DNA of 64,000 nt from Anniella stebbinsi (GCA_029215795.1 JARDYH010000002.1:45182001-45246000); one strand, 5' to 3'. Positions 12,664 through 23,340 are shown, numbered from the stretch's first letter. Numbers and translations: made by a program. The notes: generated by a model not told the origin, from the letters alone.

Positions 12664-13130
12664 TATGGATCTTAGGCTACATTTTATTCAACAAAAAACG
12701 TTTGTTTCATGTCTATTGGACATCACAAATAGGGATTGTCTAATTCAGCTAACTGCTGGTGGTGCAATACAGCAAACACGCCTTTTAAACATATGTTTTG
12801 GCAAGGTCCAAAAGTTGCTGCTTTTGAGGATGCGGTTATTACACAGCTATATTTTGTACTGGAACAGTCTTTAATATTCACTGCTGTAGAAGCTCTTTTA
12901 AATGATTTACCAGCTTCCTGAACATTAACAAATGATCAGTGTAATTTGATTCTCTGCACACTTTGGACAACTAAAAGACTGATAATTACAACATTGGAAG
13001 GATAAACACTCACCTCCTATAATGCAATGGATTTGAACACCTTGCAACACTTTCAGTATTTGAACAGGTGGCATATAGACACCACCTTCAAATGGAGACT
13101 TCATTGGATATTTGGTCCACTTTTGTTGAA
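12664..13130 (+). pseudogene. L1 LINE ORF2 C-terminal fragment
   Basis: The frame from 12736 to 12921 carries a CWWC...H.FW.GPKV pattern (Cys7, Cys10 and His19 of that frame), matching the C-terminal Cys/His motif of L1 ORF2 (CWRC...HMFW.CPKV). Downstream, in another frame to about 13130, W-K-D-K-H-S-P-P-I-M-Q-W-like sequence continues the L1 order. ORF2 protein is the endonuclease/reverse transcriptase of target-primed retrotransposition. Here only the tail remains, with frameshifts and no catalytic domain. Confidence 0.65.
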
Positions 13131-13254
13131 GCCAATGTATAATTGCTAGGAAGTTGTATGAATTTTATATACATTCATTACTATGGATATATACAAATCC
13201 ATGTACGCCATATTAAGAAAGGGTGAAAGGCTGGTAAACATCCAAGATGAACAC

Positions 13255-13365
13255 AAAAAGAGAGAATAGTCTCAGGATGCTATAAACAAATTTATTATAG
13301 AAAAGCCCGAGGCATTTTAGCCTCTTGCTTTTTATTAGACCTTCTTCAAAGGGCTGTAATATTAC
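13255..13365 (-). repeat. Possible Penelope-like element 3' segment
   Basis: On the minus strand the sequence reads CCCTTTGAAGAAGGTCTAAT, then AAGCAAGAGGCTAAAATGCC and TATAATAAATTTG. A GAAGAAGG...CGAAACGCG-type block followed by an AATAAA-like signal is a known feature near the 3' end of vertebrate Penelope-like elements. The short length makes this tentative. Confidence 0.4.
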
Positions 13366-13399
13366 ATGTATAAAATATCGATGAGACAACACCAGTGTT

Positions 13400-13423
13400 G
13401 ATGTTGTTGTTGTTGTTGTTGTT
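13400..13423. repeat. (TTG)n microsatellite
   Basis: About eight uninterrupted GTT units. Confidence 0.9.
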
Positions 13424-13467
13424 TACAATTAGAAAAGTGCATTGCAAGCATGGCCTGTGCATATATT

Positions 13468-13550
13468 TCATAGAATCATAGAATAGAAGAGTTGGAAGGG
13501 GGCCTATAAGGCCATCGAGTCCAACTGCCTGCCCAATGCAGGAATGGTAC
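13468..13550 (-). mobile_element. CR1 LINE 3' tail
   Basis: TCATAGAATCATAGAATAG followed by GTTGGAAGGGGGCCTATAAG is the reverse complement of the CR1 3' terminus with its ATTCTATG microsatellite-like repeat. Heavily 5'-truncated and non-coding. Confidence 0.75.
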
Positions 13551-13829
13551 AAAGCAGTTAAAAATATTAGATACCAGAGACATTATTTACAACAGATTGT
13601 CTTTTTTTTATACGCTGGTGACTAGATGTGCTGTGCTCAAGGCTATGTTTTTTATACTTTAGACAAGTTTTTTTTCTTTGAGTTTCTTACCGATGTTACC
13701 ATGACAGGGCAAGTCACTCAAGGTCTTCTCATATATGGACTTTATATATTAAAAACAAATATTTTGTGTATATTAGAAAAAATAAAATAAATAGAAATTC
13801 AAAAATTTTGTGGGAGCCACATCATGGAT

Positions 13830-14260
13830 GCCACATCATGCGCACCACTGGAGGTACTGGTGGGCACCAGGATGCCTGTGGGTGCCACATTGGGGATTTT
13901 GTAGCTGATCTCCCTTTAGTTCCCCTTCTTTGGACAGAGCTGTATAGTTGTGCCAGATCCATTATCAAAGGTAGGAATGGTGAGGCATTTGCTGAGGGGC
14001 CACACCCCAGCAAGGGCCCACTGAAAATGCCCCCTGGACTTGCCCCTCCTTTTCTCCTGCTTGTTCACCTGCTTCTCACTCTGGCCCAGACAGTGGTGGT
14101 GGTGAGAATGAGGATCAGTAAATGCCACAGCCTACTTGCTCACTGGCGCTCTGCCTGTCAAGCAAGCAAGTGGTAGCAATGATGAGAAAGAAGTTGAGGA
14201 GCAATTGCAACTGTTGCCCATCAAGAATTAGTACTTGGGCAGCACACTGAACAGGCAGGC
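13830..14260. repeat. Dispersed repeat, copy 1 (CTCTGGCCCAGACAGTGGTGG family)
   Basis: The segments TCTCACTCTGGCCCAGACAG, ATGCCACAGCCTACTTG and CTCTGCCTGTCAAGCAAGC recur in the same order at 20335-20430 and 21775-21865. The 136-residue frame 13766-14176 overlaps the repeat and is not called a gene. Element class unknown. Confidence 0.6.
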
Positions 14261-15856
14261 ACACAAGTCTCATGGCCACATTCTTCTACACTATAATGAG
14301 GTGTAATGTATTTTCTATTTAAATAATAACAGTTGGAAAATTTCCATCTATGCATTTACAAAATTTGCATATGTAAATTGCTGTTCTCTTTTGTCCTCTT
14401 TTTTTGTGACTTGTACATAGTCACCCAATTGCTCAGGACACTGGCTCAAGACTCATTGTTAGCCAAAATTCTGAGAGATAGTCTTCTTTGTCCCATATAT
14501 ACAGAGTAATGGGGCCTATTCTGTAGCATTCATCCTGCAACACTCCAAAGATCCTTTTGTGGTACTCCAAATATGCTAAGTATAATATTAGATTAGCAGC
14601 ATTAAATTGGTCCAGACCCACACATCATAAGTTTAGTTGCTAGGTTCTAAATTCATTTCAGTAGGCTGACTTCAGCTGGATGTCACTATTTACTCAGAAT
14701 ATGTACATGATTTGCATAGGAACCGTTCTACAGCCTTCTGTAGCATTACCTCTAAAGCTGACATTTTTTTTTAATTAAACAATAACAATCAAAGCTCACA
14801 GCATTTCCTGGAATTAATGACTAGCTGGGAGAGCCAACTGCCTAAAGCAAACTAACCAATCATTAAATTCTCATCAAAAATGCCCTGGGCACTGGTCCTT
14901 TTTGCTGTTCTAATCTGTCTAGATTCAGAGTCAAATTAAGTACTTTACATTATTATTATTATTTAGTTTAGCGCTGTCTCTTGCATTGGAGCTGCAGGAG
15001 CTCAAATAAATGTCCTTAGAGCTGCTATTGATTTCATTGACTATGAAATGGGCACATACCCATTTTTTACATAAGGTTCTTGTCCCAACAGATAATGTGC
15101 ATGCTTGAATAAAGGAAAAGGTCTCCTTCAGCCAACTTTTTTTATGTATCTACTGGAAAACTGTGTGTGCTCCAATTCTAGCCCCTGAGCCTCCTGAAAA
15201 GTTGCTCTGGAGGAGATGACTGCAGGAGAAAGCAGGCATCTCAGGGGCTGCAGGAGAAAGAGGTGAAGGTTGCCTGTTCATCCAGTTCCTCCAGCAGGGA
15301 ATGGAAAGAGCCTTCCAGTCACAGAATGGCCAATCTGTATTGGACCCATGGTCTTTCATCTTCCTTTTTGTTTCTGTGAAAAGGAATCATCCCAAAAGAT
15401 TTGTCTCTCCAAGAATTGAGTCCCCCCACCAGCTTTCTTTTTCTTTTATATGGGGGAGCAGTCTCCATAGACCTTAAAACTATTTAAACTCATCTAACCC
15501 ACCCAGCAATACCGAAATGTTTGCCTTGGGCAAAGAAAAGGTGGTGATGCAATAGACTGAGAGAAGCAATTAGAACACGGTTGTTTTGTTTCAGTTCATT
15601 TGCTTTTGAAGATAACTAACACAAATCTACACGCACCTAAACTAAAGCAAGACAGTGTGGAGCTTCCTGCACTAGGCAAAATTTAGTGATCAGCAAACAT
15701 TTTCCTCTCTTTTTTCCCTTTCACAACTTTATCAACCTACTTATGGTCTCGTTAGAACAGAATTAAAATGAAGACATACCACTGTTTTAAGGCAGCTAGG
15801 GAAAGACCGAGATTCAAGGAATTCTAGAGATAATGGGCACTTGCTTCCAAAGTTCC
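14261..15856. other. No gene recognised
   Basis: A short (ATT)n run lies at about 14949-14963. Otherwise there are no coding motifs or clear repeat termini. Confidence 0.4.
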
Positions 15857-16065
15857 TTAGGGTGCCTCTACAAGAGCGATTTAAAGCTCTTTAAAGGCGC
15901 ACTGCCAATTTTACCTCCACAAGAGCGGAGCGCAAATTGGAGGTTGAGGCACTTTTTTTCTCTGATTATGCGCATTATTGAATGCGCGTTAAATAGCGAC
16001 TTTTAATTTACCATGGGAGTTAAACGCCTTATGGCCATGTAAACAACTTTTCAGGAGGCGCATTA

Positions 16066-16692
16066 TCAAGGGGACAGGGCGGTGATTGGGTGGGGTTTGG
16101 TGATGACATTATGCATATGTGTGCCTATACGTATGTGCAGTGGGTGGAACTTGGGCAGGGCTTCTGATGTTCTGAGTCCTCTGCCCTCAGGTGACTCCAT
16201 TACCTGGGCAATGTAGCCACTTCCGAATGGGTATGCTGAATCAGCCACCACCAGTGGAGGAATCTGTTCCCAATTAACAGTTATGGTTGGGTTCCCTGGT
16301 ATGAAGACACCAGCCTCCATTGCCTCAAACAGTGCTGAGTTCCTGAAGACATGGGCATCATGATTTCTCCCACTCCAACCTATTTCCACATCCATGAATC
16401 GCCCATGGTGGTCCACTGTGCCTTGAAGGAACATGGAGAAATAGCGCTTCCAGTTTATGTAGTCGGCCCCTTGCCTCAGAGGACAGGCAATTTCAATGTG
16501 ATATCCATCTGTTGCTGCAACACAATGATAGAAGCCCAGTTTTGAAAATCCAGTCATGATCTGAGAGAGAAAAAACAGGAATAACGGGAAAGAAATTATT
16601 ATTGATTCATCAGATGGTGTTATGTACATCCCTTGCCCATTGGGATCCATGGGAGAGCCCTTGCTCTTAGCAAAGCACTTTCTCAAAGGCAT
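16066..16692 (-). pseudogene. Harbinger transposase (HARBI1-like) DDE domain, 3'-truncated
   Basis: The frame encodes 208 residues resembling the DDE_4-type nuclease that cuts and joins Harbinger ends. Visible motifs are TDGYHIEI (Asp62), VDHHGRFMDVEIGWSG, NHDAHVFRNS (Asp112) and VVADSAYPF (Asp151). The family continues to an ER.FG.LK segment carrying the catalytic Glu, and this is absent, so the protein is incomplete. Residues 31-44 look like translated intron: on the minus strand a T/C-rich tract runs into CAG at 16563-16561, a good 3' splice site, so the real exon probably starts at 16560. The donor was not located. The start codon is therefore probably not genuine. Confidence 0.85.
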
Positions 16693-16862
16693 GCGTGGGA
16701 TACAGATGAGGAAAAAATTGTTATATTTATATTAGGACCCCATATAAGAGCTGTACTTAGGCATCTTTAGCCAATTCATTTCCTACCCCCCAAGTAAATA
16801 AAACATAGACTTCAGTTTGGAACGTTGCCAAGGCAAATGGTGCATCTCAGGAGTGCATGCTC

Positions 16863-17272
16863 CTAGGCTAGGCAGACCTCTACCACGATCACTGCTGCAG
16901 TTGTCCTACCGACCCCAAATTGCTGTGCCACCACCTGGTAACCACCTGGATTTGCTAGCCTCCAAATACAGATGGCCACGAGCTTCACCATTCGAATGGC
17001 TTCCCTCATGTTTGTGGTACTCCGTTCTAGAATGGCCGAAAATGCTCCGCAATCTGGAAAAGGGTTGCTCTAGTCATCCTGAAGTTCTCAAGCCACTGCT
17101 CATCACCCCAGAGGACTAGAACTTCATTTTCCCACCAGTCATGACTCCTGGGGAAGCACCACCACCTTCTTGGACTCCATTGTTTCATACCAGGAACATA
17201 TAATAAACTATATGGGGTGGTATCTTGCTGCATTGATTGAAGCCTCCTCAGGTACAAGGCTCTTTCTCCCAA
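16863..17272 (-). pseudogene. Harbinger transposase N-terminal segment, frameshifted
   Basis: The frame 17272-17027 contains RRWWCFPRS and DEQWLENFRMTRATLFQIAEHFRPF, a good match in kind to the N-terminal region of HARBI1-like transposases. It stops at TAG directly after RPF. A different frame then continues the family order with NMREAIRMVKLVAICIWRLA and VVAQQFGVGRTTAAVIVVEVC, ending at a stop at 16863-16865. So at least one frameshift separates two consecutive parts of an ancestral reading frame. The role in the ancestor was DNA binding and transposition. Confidence 0.8.
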
Positions 17273-17782
17273 AAAACATTCTCCTAATACAGGCCACTGT
17301 AAACTGGATGCTTGTGATGAGTAGTTGAAGAGCAGCTACGAAGGAAAGGGAAACCGAAGCAAGAGCCATCGCTGCTACTCTTCCCATCCGTCTGCAAATG
17401 GTGATCCGGCAAAAGTGAATAGGGTAATAAGGACATGAGGGGCGGGGACCTCAGGTAACCAGGTAACTGGGAAATTCCTGTAGGCGGGATTAACAAACAG
17501 CGGGAACCTGAAAGGGTAGGTCTTGCAGGTAAAAGTGCATTACTTTCAGAAGATTCCCCTTTGCTCGAGCCATGCAATTCTCAGCATGTAAACAACTTTA
17601 AGGTGCATTTCATACAGCCCGTAATGAGCTTCAATGCCTCTCGTGTATAGGTATTAGGCATAAACGCGCTTATTGGGAAATGTGCATAATTGGGGAACCG
17701 GGCGTCAAAGCGAACTCTTGTAGAGGGGACCTTAGGCAGGTCCTATTAAACTGACTACAAGTTGCACACGAGCACTGGAAAC

Positions 17783-17885
17783 ATCTACTGTATATGGAGT
17801 GTGTCCTGGGCCCCAACAGTTCTCAAAACTGTTATAAACTGCTTTAAACCGTTTTAAACCATTTTAAAGCAGTAGTATAGATAGG
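17783..17885. repeat. MITE of the TACTGCTTTAAA/GTAGTGTAGAT family, copy 2
   Basis: Shares GTATATGGAGTGTGTCCTGG, CCCCAACAGTTCTCAAAACT and TTTTAAAGCAGTAGTATAGA with the copy at 57184-57330, but lacks the left arm. It begins just outside the Harbinger right end. Confidence 0.6.
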
Positions 17886-17894
17886 CTCAAGAAC

Positions 17895-18075
17895 ATAAAG
17901 CAGCATACAAGATCCTCCCCCTCTCCATTTTATCCTCACAACAATCCTGTGAGGTAGATTAGGCTGGGAATCAATGACTGACACAAAGTCACCCAGTGAG
18001 CTTCCTGGCTAAGTGGGGAACTAACCCTAACCCTAACCCTGAGGATTCCCAGCTGTGAGTCTCATGCCCAACTGG
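17895..18075 (-). mobile_element. tRNA-derived SINE fragment (reverse orientation)
   Basis: CCATTTTATCCTCACAACAA, CTGTGAGGTAGATTAGGCTG and AAAGTCACCCAGTGAGCTTC are the reverse complement of the body seen in plus orientation at 25010-25190 (TTTGGGCCAGTTGCT, GGCTGCTGTGAGGATAAA). Such bodies belong to a common squamate tRNA-derived SINE. Confidence 0.65.
18021..18040. repeat. Short telomere-like (CTAACC)n tract
   Basis: CTAACCCTAACCCTAACCCT, just over three units of the vertebrate telomere hexamer, embedded in the SINE where other copies carry a single AACCC word. Probably a local slippage expansion and not a chromosome fusion scar. Confidence 0.85.
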
Positions 18076-18109
18076 CAGAGATAAGGGTTACCGTTGAGGC
18101 CAACCTTTT

Positions 18110-18355
18110 TCACCCACTCAGAGCCTTGCGGCACAATGGGGGATATCATGGAAGGCCTCCCTATCCCAAAAGGGGGAAGCCTGGGAAATGGCACCACTCT
18201 CAGGCCGTGAACGTCTCACCCAATAAAACAATGGCATGAGGCTGGATTAGAGAAGATGCCCATTTAGGATTACCCTTTCTGCAGATCTATTAATAAACGT
18301 GGCCCCGTTTAAATCCCAATTTTGTGTTCGCCTCGTTATTTCCCACACTCCATAT
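18110..18355 (+). mobile_element. Possible LTR-like 3' terminus
   Basis: The segment ends AATAAACGTGGCCCCGTTTA, ATCCCAATTTTGTGTTCG, CTCGTTATTTCCC. The same order, AATAAAGAGGCCC..ATCCCAA..GTGTCTGTGTCTTATTTC, occurs at 28714-28762 at the end of the tyrosine-recombinase element. Both have a polyadenylation-like AATAAA. This suggests a related element's isolated terminus, but the upstream boundary is unknown. Confidence 0.4.
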
Positions 18356-18479
18356 TCCTGCAAATATTCAACTATTGTCCAGCATTTGGGAAGTAACTCT
18401 CTACACTAAAGATCAATTGATCTGAATCCCAAATACAACCAAATCAATGAAAATAGTTCCTGAAAGCAACCTTTAGGTC

Positions 18480-18790
18480 ATTATTTATTTATTTATCACA
18501 TTTATATACTGCTCCATAGCCGAAGCTCTCTGGGCGGTATACAAAAATTAAAAGATTGAACATTAAAAAGTCAATATACAAAATTTAAGACCAGAAAACA
18601 TAAAACAGCTGACATTTAAAACATTTTAAACTTTTAAGCCTGGCCAAAAATTCAGTTAAAAACCTCAACTTAAGCTGTTAAAATGCCTGGGAGAAAAGAA
18701 AAAAATTGTCTTGGCACTGAAAAGATAACGGTGTTGGCGCCAGGCGAGCCTCATCATGTCTAAGAGCTAAATCTCCTCTAACCAAATCAA
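18480..18790 (-). mobile_element. LINE 3' end (CR1/L2-like), minus orientation
   Basis: TTATTTATTTATTTATCACA, then CCATAGCCGAAGCTCTCTGG and GCGGTATACAAA, is the inverse of a LINE 3' tail with a short tandem terminus. The same tail is at 20522-20620. Continuation to TGGCGCCAGGCGAGCCTCAT near 18735 reflects the 3' coding end, now non-coding. Confidence 0.65.
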
Positions 18791-19969
18791 ATGTATACTA
18801 TGCCATCTAAATTGATTCGTGGTTTACGTGATTTCCCAGGGCAGAAATTTGATCCACATATTCATTTATAGTGCTTTTTCTACGAAGAGGGGTTTGGCTC
18901 TAGTCTGAGCAAGTTCTCTCAAAGAGTAACACTTTACCCCATTGTTTGTACAGCTCATATTTTCTCCCCAGCCAGAAAAAAGCAATAATAAATAAATAAA
19001 TCAGAAATGTATATTTGAAATGACAATCTTAAAGAAAAAGTAAAAGGACAAATGATCCTAAGTTGTGTTGAGTTATGTCTTTGCAGTATTCATGTTCCAC
19101 ATTTGAATTTCAAATTTAGGCTCAGCTTCCCCCATAGGCTTGAAATATATGATAGGAACACACAGTTGACTTATTATTATGAAGCAGAGTAGGTACATTC
19201 ACACTTTTAATGTAGCATTACTGTGGGCTCTTAACGAAAGGCTCTAAATGCTCAAAACTAACACTTCTCTCACATCATTTGTCAAACGTGGTGCTGACAT
19301 CATTCTAAATCATGTATGCAGGAGCATTCTAAAGAACAATATGTTCTGCTTCATTTCTCAGAGCCATGTAGATACTGGAATCATTGTCCCTATAATTTAT
19401 GGCAGTGCTGTGTACACAATAAGCAGACTTCAGGCTACAGCAGGCAGTGGCGTCTTGAAGAATGCACTCCTTCCTTTCAGAAATGGCATCTGCTTTATCT
19501 AATGCCTTGCAGATTCTGCTTGAAAGAAGAACACATTTCAACACCATGGATGCAATGTACGGGATGTCATTAAGGGAGGAGAAAGGCAAACAACGTGTAG
19601 GCAGAGCATAACTTTGAAAGGAAGTTAGGTGGAAGGATTTGCCAAATTCATCTGCGGCTGGGATCATCTGGCCAGAGTTTGGGAAATTTGCTGGGGAGAA
19701 ATGATTTCTAGGCTGGAAGGGGGACTCTCTGCATTCTGATGGGAGGGCTGTGAACTTCTGGAAAGTTGCTTCTAGACAACACTGAGCTACATAGGCCAAA
19801 GATCTGGCTCTGCCTAAAGCAGCTTACTGTGCTTTTCTAATGGGGTTCGGTGCCATCCTGGAAGGTTTGGGGCCATAGTAGGTGCCTTGCACTTGTACAC
19901 AAAAGCTTCTGAGCCACTGTGGAGAAACAGCATCCATGTTGCTTCTGAGCTACTGTGGGGAAACAACAC
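18791..19969. other. No gene recognised
   Basis: A 156-codon minus frame (19329-19799) and overlapping plus frames are present, but they show no motif, and the plus frames run through the same bases. Considered chance. Confidence 0.4.
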
Positions 19970-20640
19970 AGGGCCAGACTCAAACATTTTGCTGCCTGAG
20001 TTAACTGACAAAATGGTGCCTCCCTTCCATTCCATGTACAAAAGCTGACAAGACTGGCAGTTGAATCTCATTTCAACACCGCTTATGGGTCAGTAGCGTC
20101 CTTCACCACAACTGAGGGTAGCAGCAGCAGGGATGGCACAAGGCCTCTCGTCGCTGCCGATGGGGTGGGGAGGATCACGGCTAGCTGCTGGGCAAGGGAG
20201 GGTAGAAAGGAGCATGAGCTGCTGTCACTGCTGCACAGGGAGGAAGAGGAGGAGCACGAGCCACCATTTCCACCCTCCTTCTCTTCCCTTGTCCCCCTTC
20301 CAACCTGCCAGCTGCCTCCACCCAGCCTCACCTGCCTCTCGCTCTGGCCCAGACAGTGGTGGTGGTGGTGAGAAGGAGGAGCAGTAGATGCCACAGATGT
20401 GCCTGGGCTCTCTGCCAGTCAAGCAAGCAAGTGGAAGCAATGCTGAGAAAGAGGGGGAGAAGCAAGACCAGCTGGTGACAACGGGGGTGAGAAGGTCGAC
20501 TCACGGACAGAGGGGAGACCTTATTTATTATTTATTTATTTATTACATTTGTATACCGCCCCATAGCCGAAGCTCTTTGGGCGGTTTACATAGGATTAAA
20601 AACAATTAAAAACAATCTTTCCCATGGACTCATGAAAACT
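19970..20640. repeat. Dispersed repeat, copy 2, interrupted by a LINE tail
   Basis: It begins AAACATTTTGCTGCCTGAG (also at 51556) and carries CTCTCGCTCTGGCCCAGACA and CTCTGCCAGTCAAGCAAGC as in copies 1 and 3. A LINE tail is inserted at about 20522-20620, after which the repeat appears to resume with CTTGGAACCAGCACTGC, compare CCTGGAGCCAGCACTACACT at 21998. Open frames here, up to 103 codons, lie entirely in the repeat. Confidence 0.55.
20522..20620 (-). mobile_element. LINE 3' tail inserted in the dispersed repeat
   Basis: ATTTATTTATTTATTACATT followed by CCCCATAGCCGAAGCTCTTT and GGGCGGTTTACA matches the tail at 18480. It splits the surrounding repeat, so it is younger than that repeat. Confidence 0.7.
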
Positions 20641-21639
20641 TGGAACCAGCACTGCAGGTTGACATGTCCCTCTAGCACACGGCTTTTGGGGAGGCAGCAT
20701 ACCACCATTGCTATGATTGCACTCCACACAATGTCCTACAAGTGGAATTTTCCTCTTTCCCTGCCTTCTCCTACTTGCTTCTTGGTTTTGAAGGACATTA
20801 ATAATCAACCTCTTTTCTAGGATAATCTGCTGGCAAATCACACAGAATCTGGCCATCTCGAATAGTTCAGTTTCACTTTTGAACACTGATGGCAACATGT
20901 GCTGGAGTTTTTAATTTGCCATTTGAAATTCGTCTGACTTAGTTTTCTCAGCTAGCATAACCAAAGATAGCACAACTCCCGATAACATCAACATTACATT
21001 ATGTATAAGTTTAAAGGAAGAGTTTAATATGATTTAACAGTTGTAGCACAATAGATAAGATTGCAATCAGCTACCTGGGGCACTGAAATCTTAACAGGGT
21101 GATTAAATAACAAGCAGCCACCCTCCATATCCAGCAAAGGTTTAGAAATCTAATACTTTATAATAATCGCATTAACCTATCAGTTTTCTCCTTTTCCTGA
21201 TCATTTCATCTAAATTATTTTTGCTTTATGATCACCAACCTGTGCTTTCATTTTCTGGTGCTGTAGAATAGGGTATGTCATTTCCATGTGTCTGCCCCAA
21301 CACCAAGTGGCTCCAGATAGCCACAAGAAGTAATAATGGAGATGCCAAAGCAAATTATTGTAGTAAAACCCCAGTGCCAAGCATGTGTGTGTGTGAGAGA
21401 GAAAGAGAGTGAAGGCTGGTGGCTGCAGTGTCAGTGTGGTGGTGGATTTGCTCTTGGTTTCCATCAGAACCAGTCAGAAATCTAAAGGAGCTAACCAAGG
21501 TGCTGAACCTATGTTCTTAATGATTCTCACTAAAATCCAGAACAAATTCACCACCTCACTAACATCAAAGCCACTGGCCTCTGCTGGTATGTGTGTTTCC
21601 ATTAACCTCCTTGCATTGCATCCTCAGCCAGTTCCAAAA
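20641..21639. other. No gene recognised
   Basis: Contains a short (TG)n/(GA)n junction at about 21384-21410. No coding motif seen. Confidence 0.4.
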
Positions 21640-22020
21640 GGTCCAAACACTCACCAAAGACTGGTGTCAAGGTTAGGCATGGTTGAGCATCTGCCAAGGG
21701 CCCTTGCCCCACTGAGAAGAGCTTCTTGGCCTTGCTCCTCTTCTTTACCATTGAAATTGGCTTATTTACTTGCCTCTCACTCTGGCCCAGACAATGATGA
21801 TGGTGCGAAAGAGGAATAATAGATGCCACGGCCTACTTGTTCACTGGCTCTCTGCCTGTCAAGTAAGCTAGTGGTAGTAGCAATGATGAGGGAGAGGGTG
21901 ATAAGGAATAGCGTCTGGTGACAATGGGATGGAGAAAGTAGATTTACTGAAGGAGGGACCCCACTGAGACTGTCTTGAACAAAGGCCCTCAAAAACCTGG
22001 AGCCAGCACTACACTGCCTC
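21640..22020. repeat. Dispersed repeat, copy 3
   Basis: GCCTCTCACTCTGGCCCAGA, GATGCCACGGCCTACTTG, CTCTGCCTGTCAAGTAAGC and GGCCCTCAAAAACCTGGAG align in order with copies 1 and 2. The 136-codon frame 21409-21819 overlaps it and is not considered a gene. Confidence 0.6.
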
Positions 22021-22905
22021 ACAAATCCCTTGAAGTAGCTCTGCCACAGCTCAGCTGTTGGACACCATTAAAGGTGCACAAATCATCTTATTAACACTAC
22101 CACCCAAATTGGGTTATCAGAAACATTTAGCATGATTCCAGTAGCCACAATTTTGCAATTAAGGAAAAATATATTTATTGCTAAGAAAATCAGATCCCAT
22201 GGCATTTAAATATTGGAGAAAATATTTCTACAACTGGCTAAAATGACATTTTTGTCCACAGATCAGAGGTAGGCAACACACTCTTCAAGGGGAAAAGTTA
22301 AGACATGTCTCCTTCCTTTCTGGGGCAGCCAGAACATATATAGAAAAAAAGGCATGTGCATATTAGGAAGCAGGCTGTTTAAAATGGGATTTTAATACTT
22401 TTTTTAAAAAAAAAATGATTTGGTAAAGTGAAGATTGTTGAACTTCAAAATCCATTCAGTGTGGCACATCTTTGTCATCATTATATTTCCTATTACTGTG
22501 CCTCTGATGTTACATTTGAAAAATTAAGTGCATGGAGGGAATGTACAAACTCCTCCCCCATGAAAGCAAGAAATTACATTTTGGGGTAAGAGTCACAGTT
22601 TTATTAATGATCATCTGTGCAGGTAAGGTGTGGGCAGCTTTTACTAGAGAAGACTTGGAAGAGCCTCCCACAACCTCACGATAGATAATACCAGCCTGGT
22701 TCTAGGGGTTCCTGAATGCTCCATCCCACATCTATTGTCCTGCATTTAATGGGCTAAAGCTTCTAGTGGACAAGGGCCATGCCCTTCTTCCATGATCTTT
22801 AGTTGACCACACTGAGAGGCAGGTTAAACGACCCCTCACTTTTCAGGTGCCTCAGGGTGTTCACAAGGATATCCTAAATCCCCTCTTTGGGTGCCTGCAG
22901 TACCC
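22021..22905. other. No gene recognised
   Basis: AT-rich, with a poly(T)/poly(A) junction near 22398-22413. Nothing else is supported. Confidence 0.4.
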
Positions 22906-23068
22906 TAGGGAGATCATATGGAAAGGAGGAAAGGGCTCCTGCATTTTTCACAGTTGTAGAGAAAAAGGGAATTTCAACAAGTGTCATTTGTATGCACGCA
23001 GCACCTGGTGAAATTCCTGCTATATCAAACAGTTAAAGAGGCAGAAGCCCTGCCCTCTTGATCAGTTA
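22906..23068. mobile_element. Half copy of the palindromic hAT-like MITE (copy G)
   Basis: TAGGGAGATCATATGGAAAG through CAGTTGTAGAGAAAAAGGGA and CACCTGGTGAAATTCC corresponds to the left arm of copies B and D. It stops after the central CCCTGCCCTCTTGATCAGTT, so the right arm is missing. It ends about 20 bp before the start of the recombinase element. Confidence 0.7.
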
Positions 23069-23282
23069 CAAATTAATTCAACACCACCCCAAGATTTCCA
23101 CCAGCAGACATGCAGCAAGATTTTTTGGATTGCTTTTTAATACAAGATGCTTGGTTGCAATATATTGGGTTTGGAGGTTGAAAGGAAAACATTCATCCTT
23201 TACCACATGCCCGATCCCCACCCAGCCAGAATGGCTTGGGAAGGGTCGGATTTTGCGGGCGGGAGGAAGAGACGAAAGAAGA

Positions 23283-23340
23283 CTATACGCATGCTTGCCA
23301 TGCGTATAGCCTAGCGTGGGGGCGGAGCCAAACCTATATA
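23283..23340 (+). promoter_or_regulatory. Perfect hairpin, GC box and TATA-like promoter at the element's 5' end
   Basis: CTATACGCATG (23283-23293) and its exact inverse CATGCGTATAG (23299-23309) form an 11-bp perfect stem with a CTTGC loop. It is followed by GGGGGCGGAGCC (GC-box-like) and CCTATATAGCC (TATA-like). The arrangement looks like a Pol II core promoter directly upstream of the GC-rich leader. Function is inferred from sequence only. Confidence 0.45.

Larger units (their letters stand above)
15860..17731 (-). mobile_element. PIF/Harbinger DNA transposon with decayed transposase
   Basis: The left terminus GGGTGCCTCTACAAGAG and the inverse of the right terminus (GGTCCCCTCTACAAGAG) match at 14 of 17 positions. 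Flanking TTA trinucleotides (15857-15859 and 17732-17734) are the 3-bp target duplication typical of PIF/Harbinger. Inside, on the minus strand, lie two transposase segments (separate entries). The 1872-bp length and loss of the end of the catalytic domain make it an inactive relic. A second element with related ends lies at 43401-44162. Confidence 0.9.

Noticed and set aside
16817..17119. Plus-strand frame of 100 codons inside the Harbinger element
   Set aside because: It is the shadow of the transposase on the opposite strand.
19329..19799. 156-codon minus frame
   Set aside because: No recognisable motif and overlapping plus frames; a frame of this length is expected by chance somewhere in 128 kb of strand sequence.
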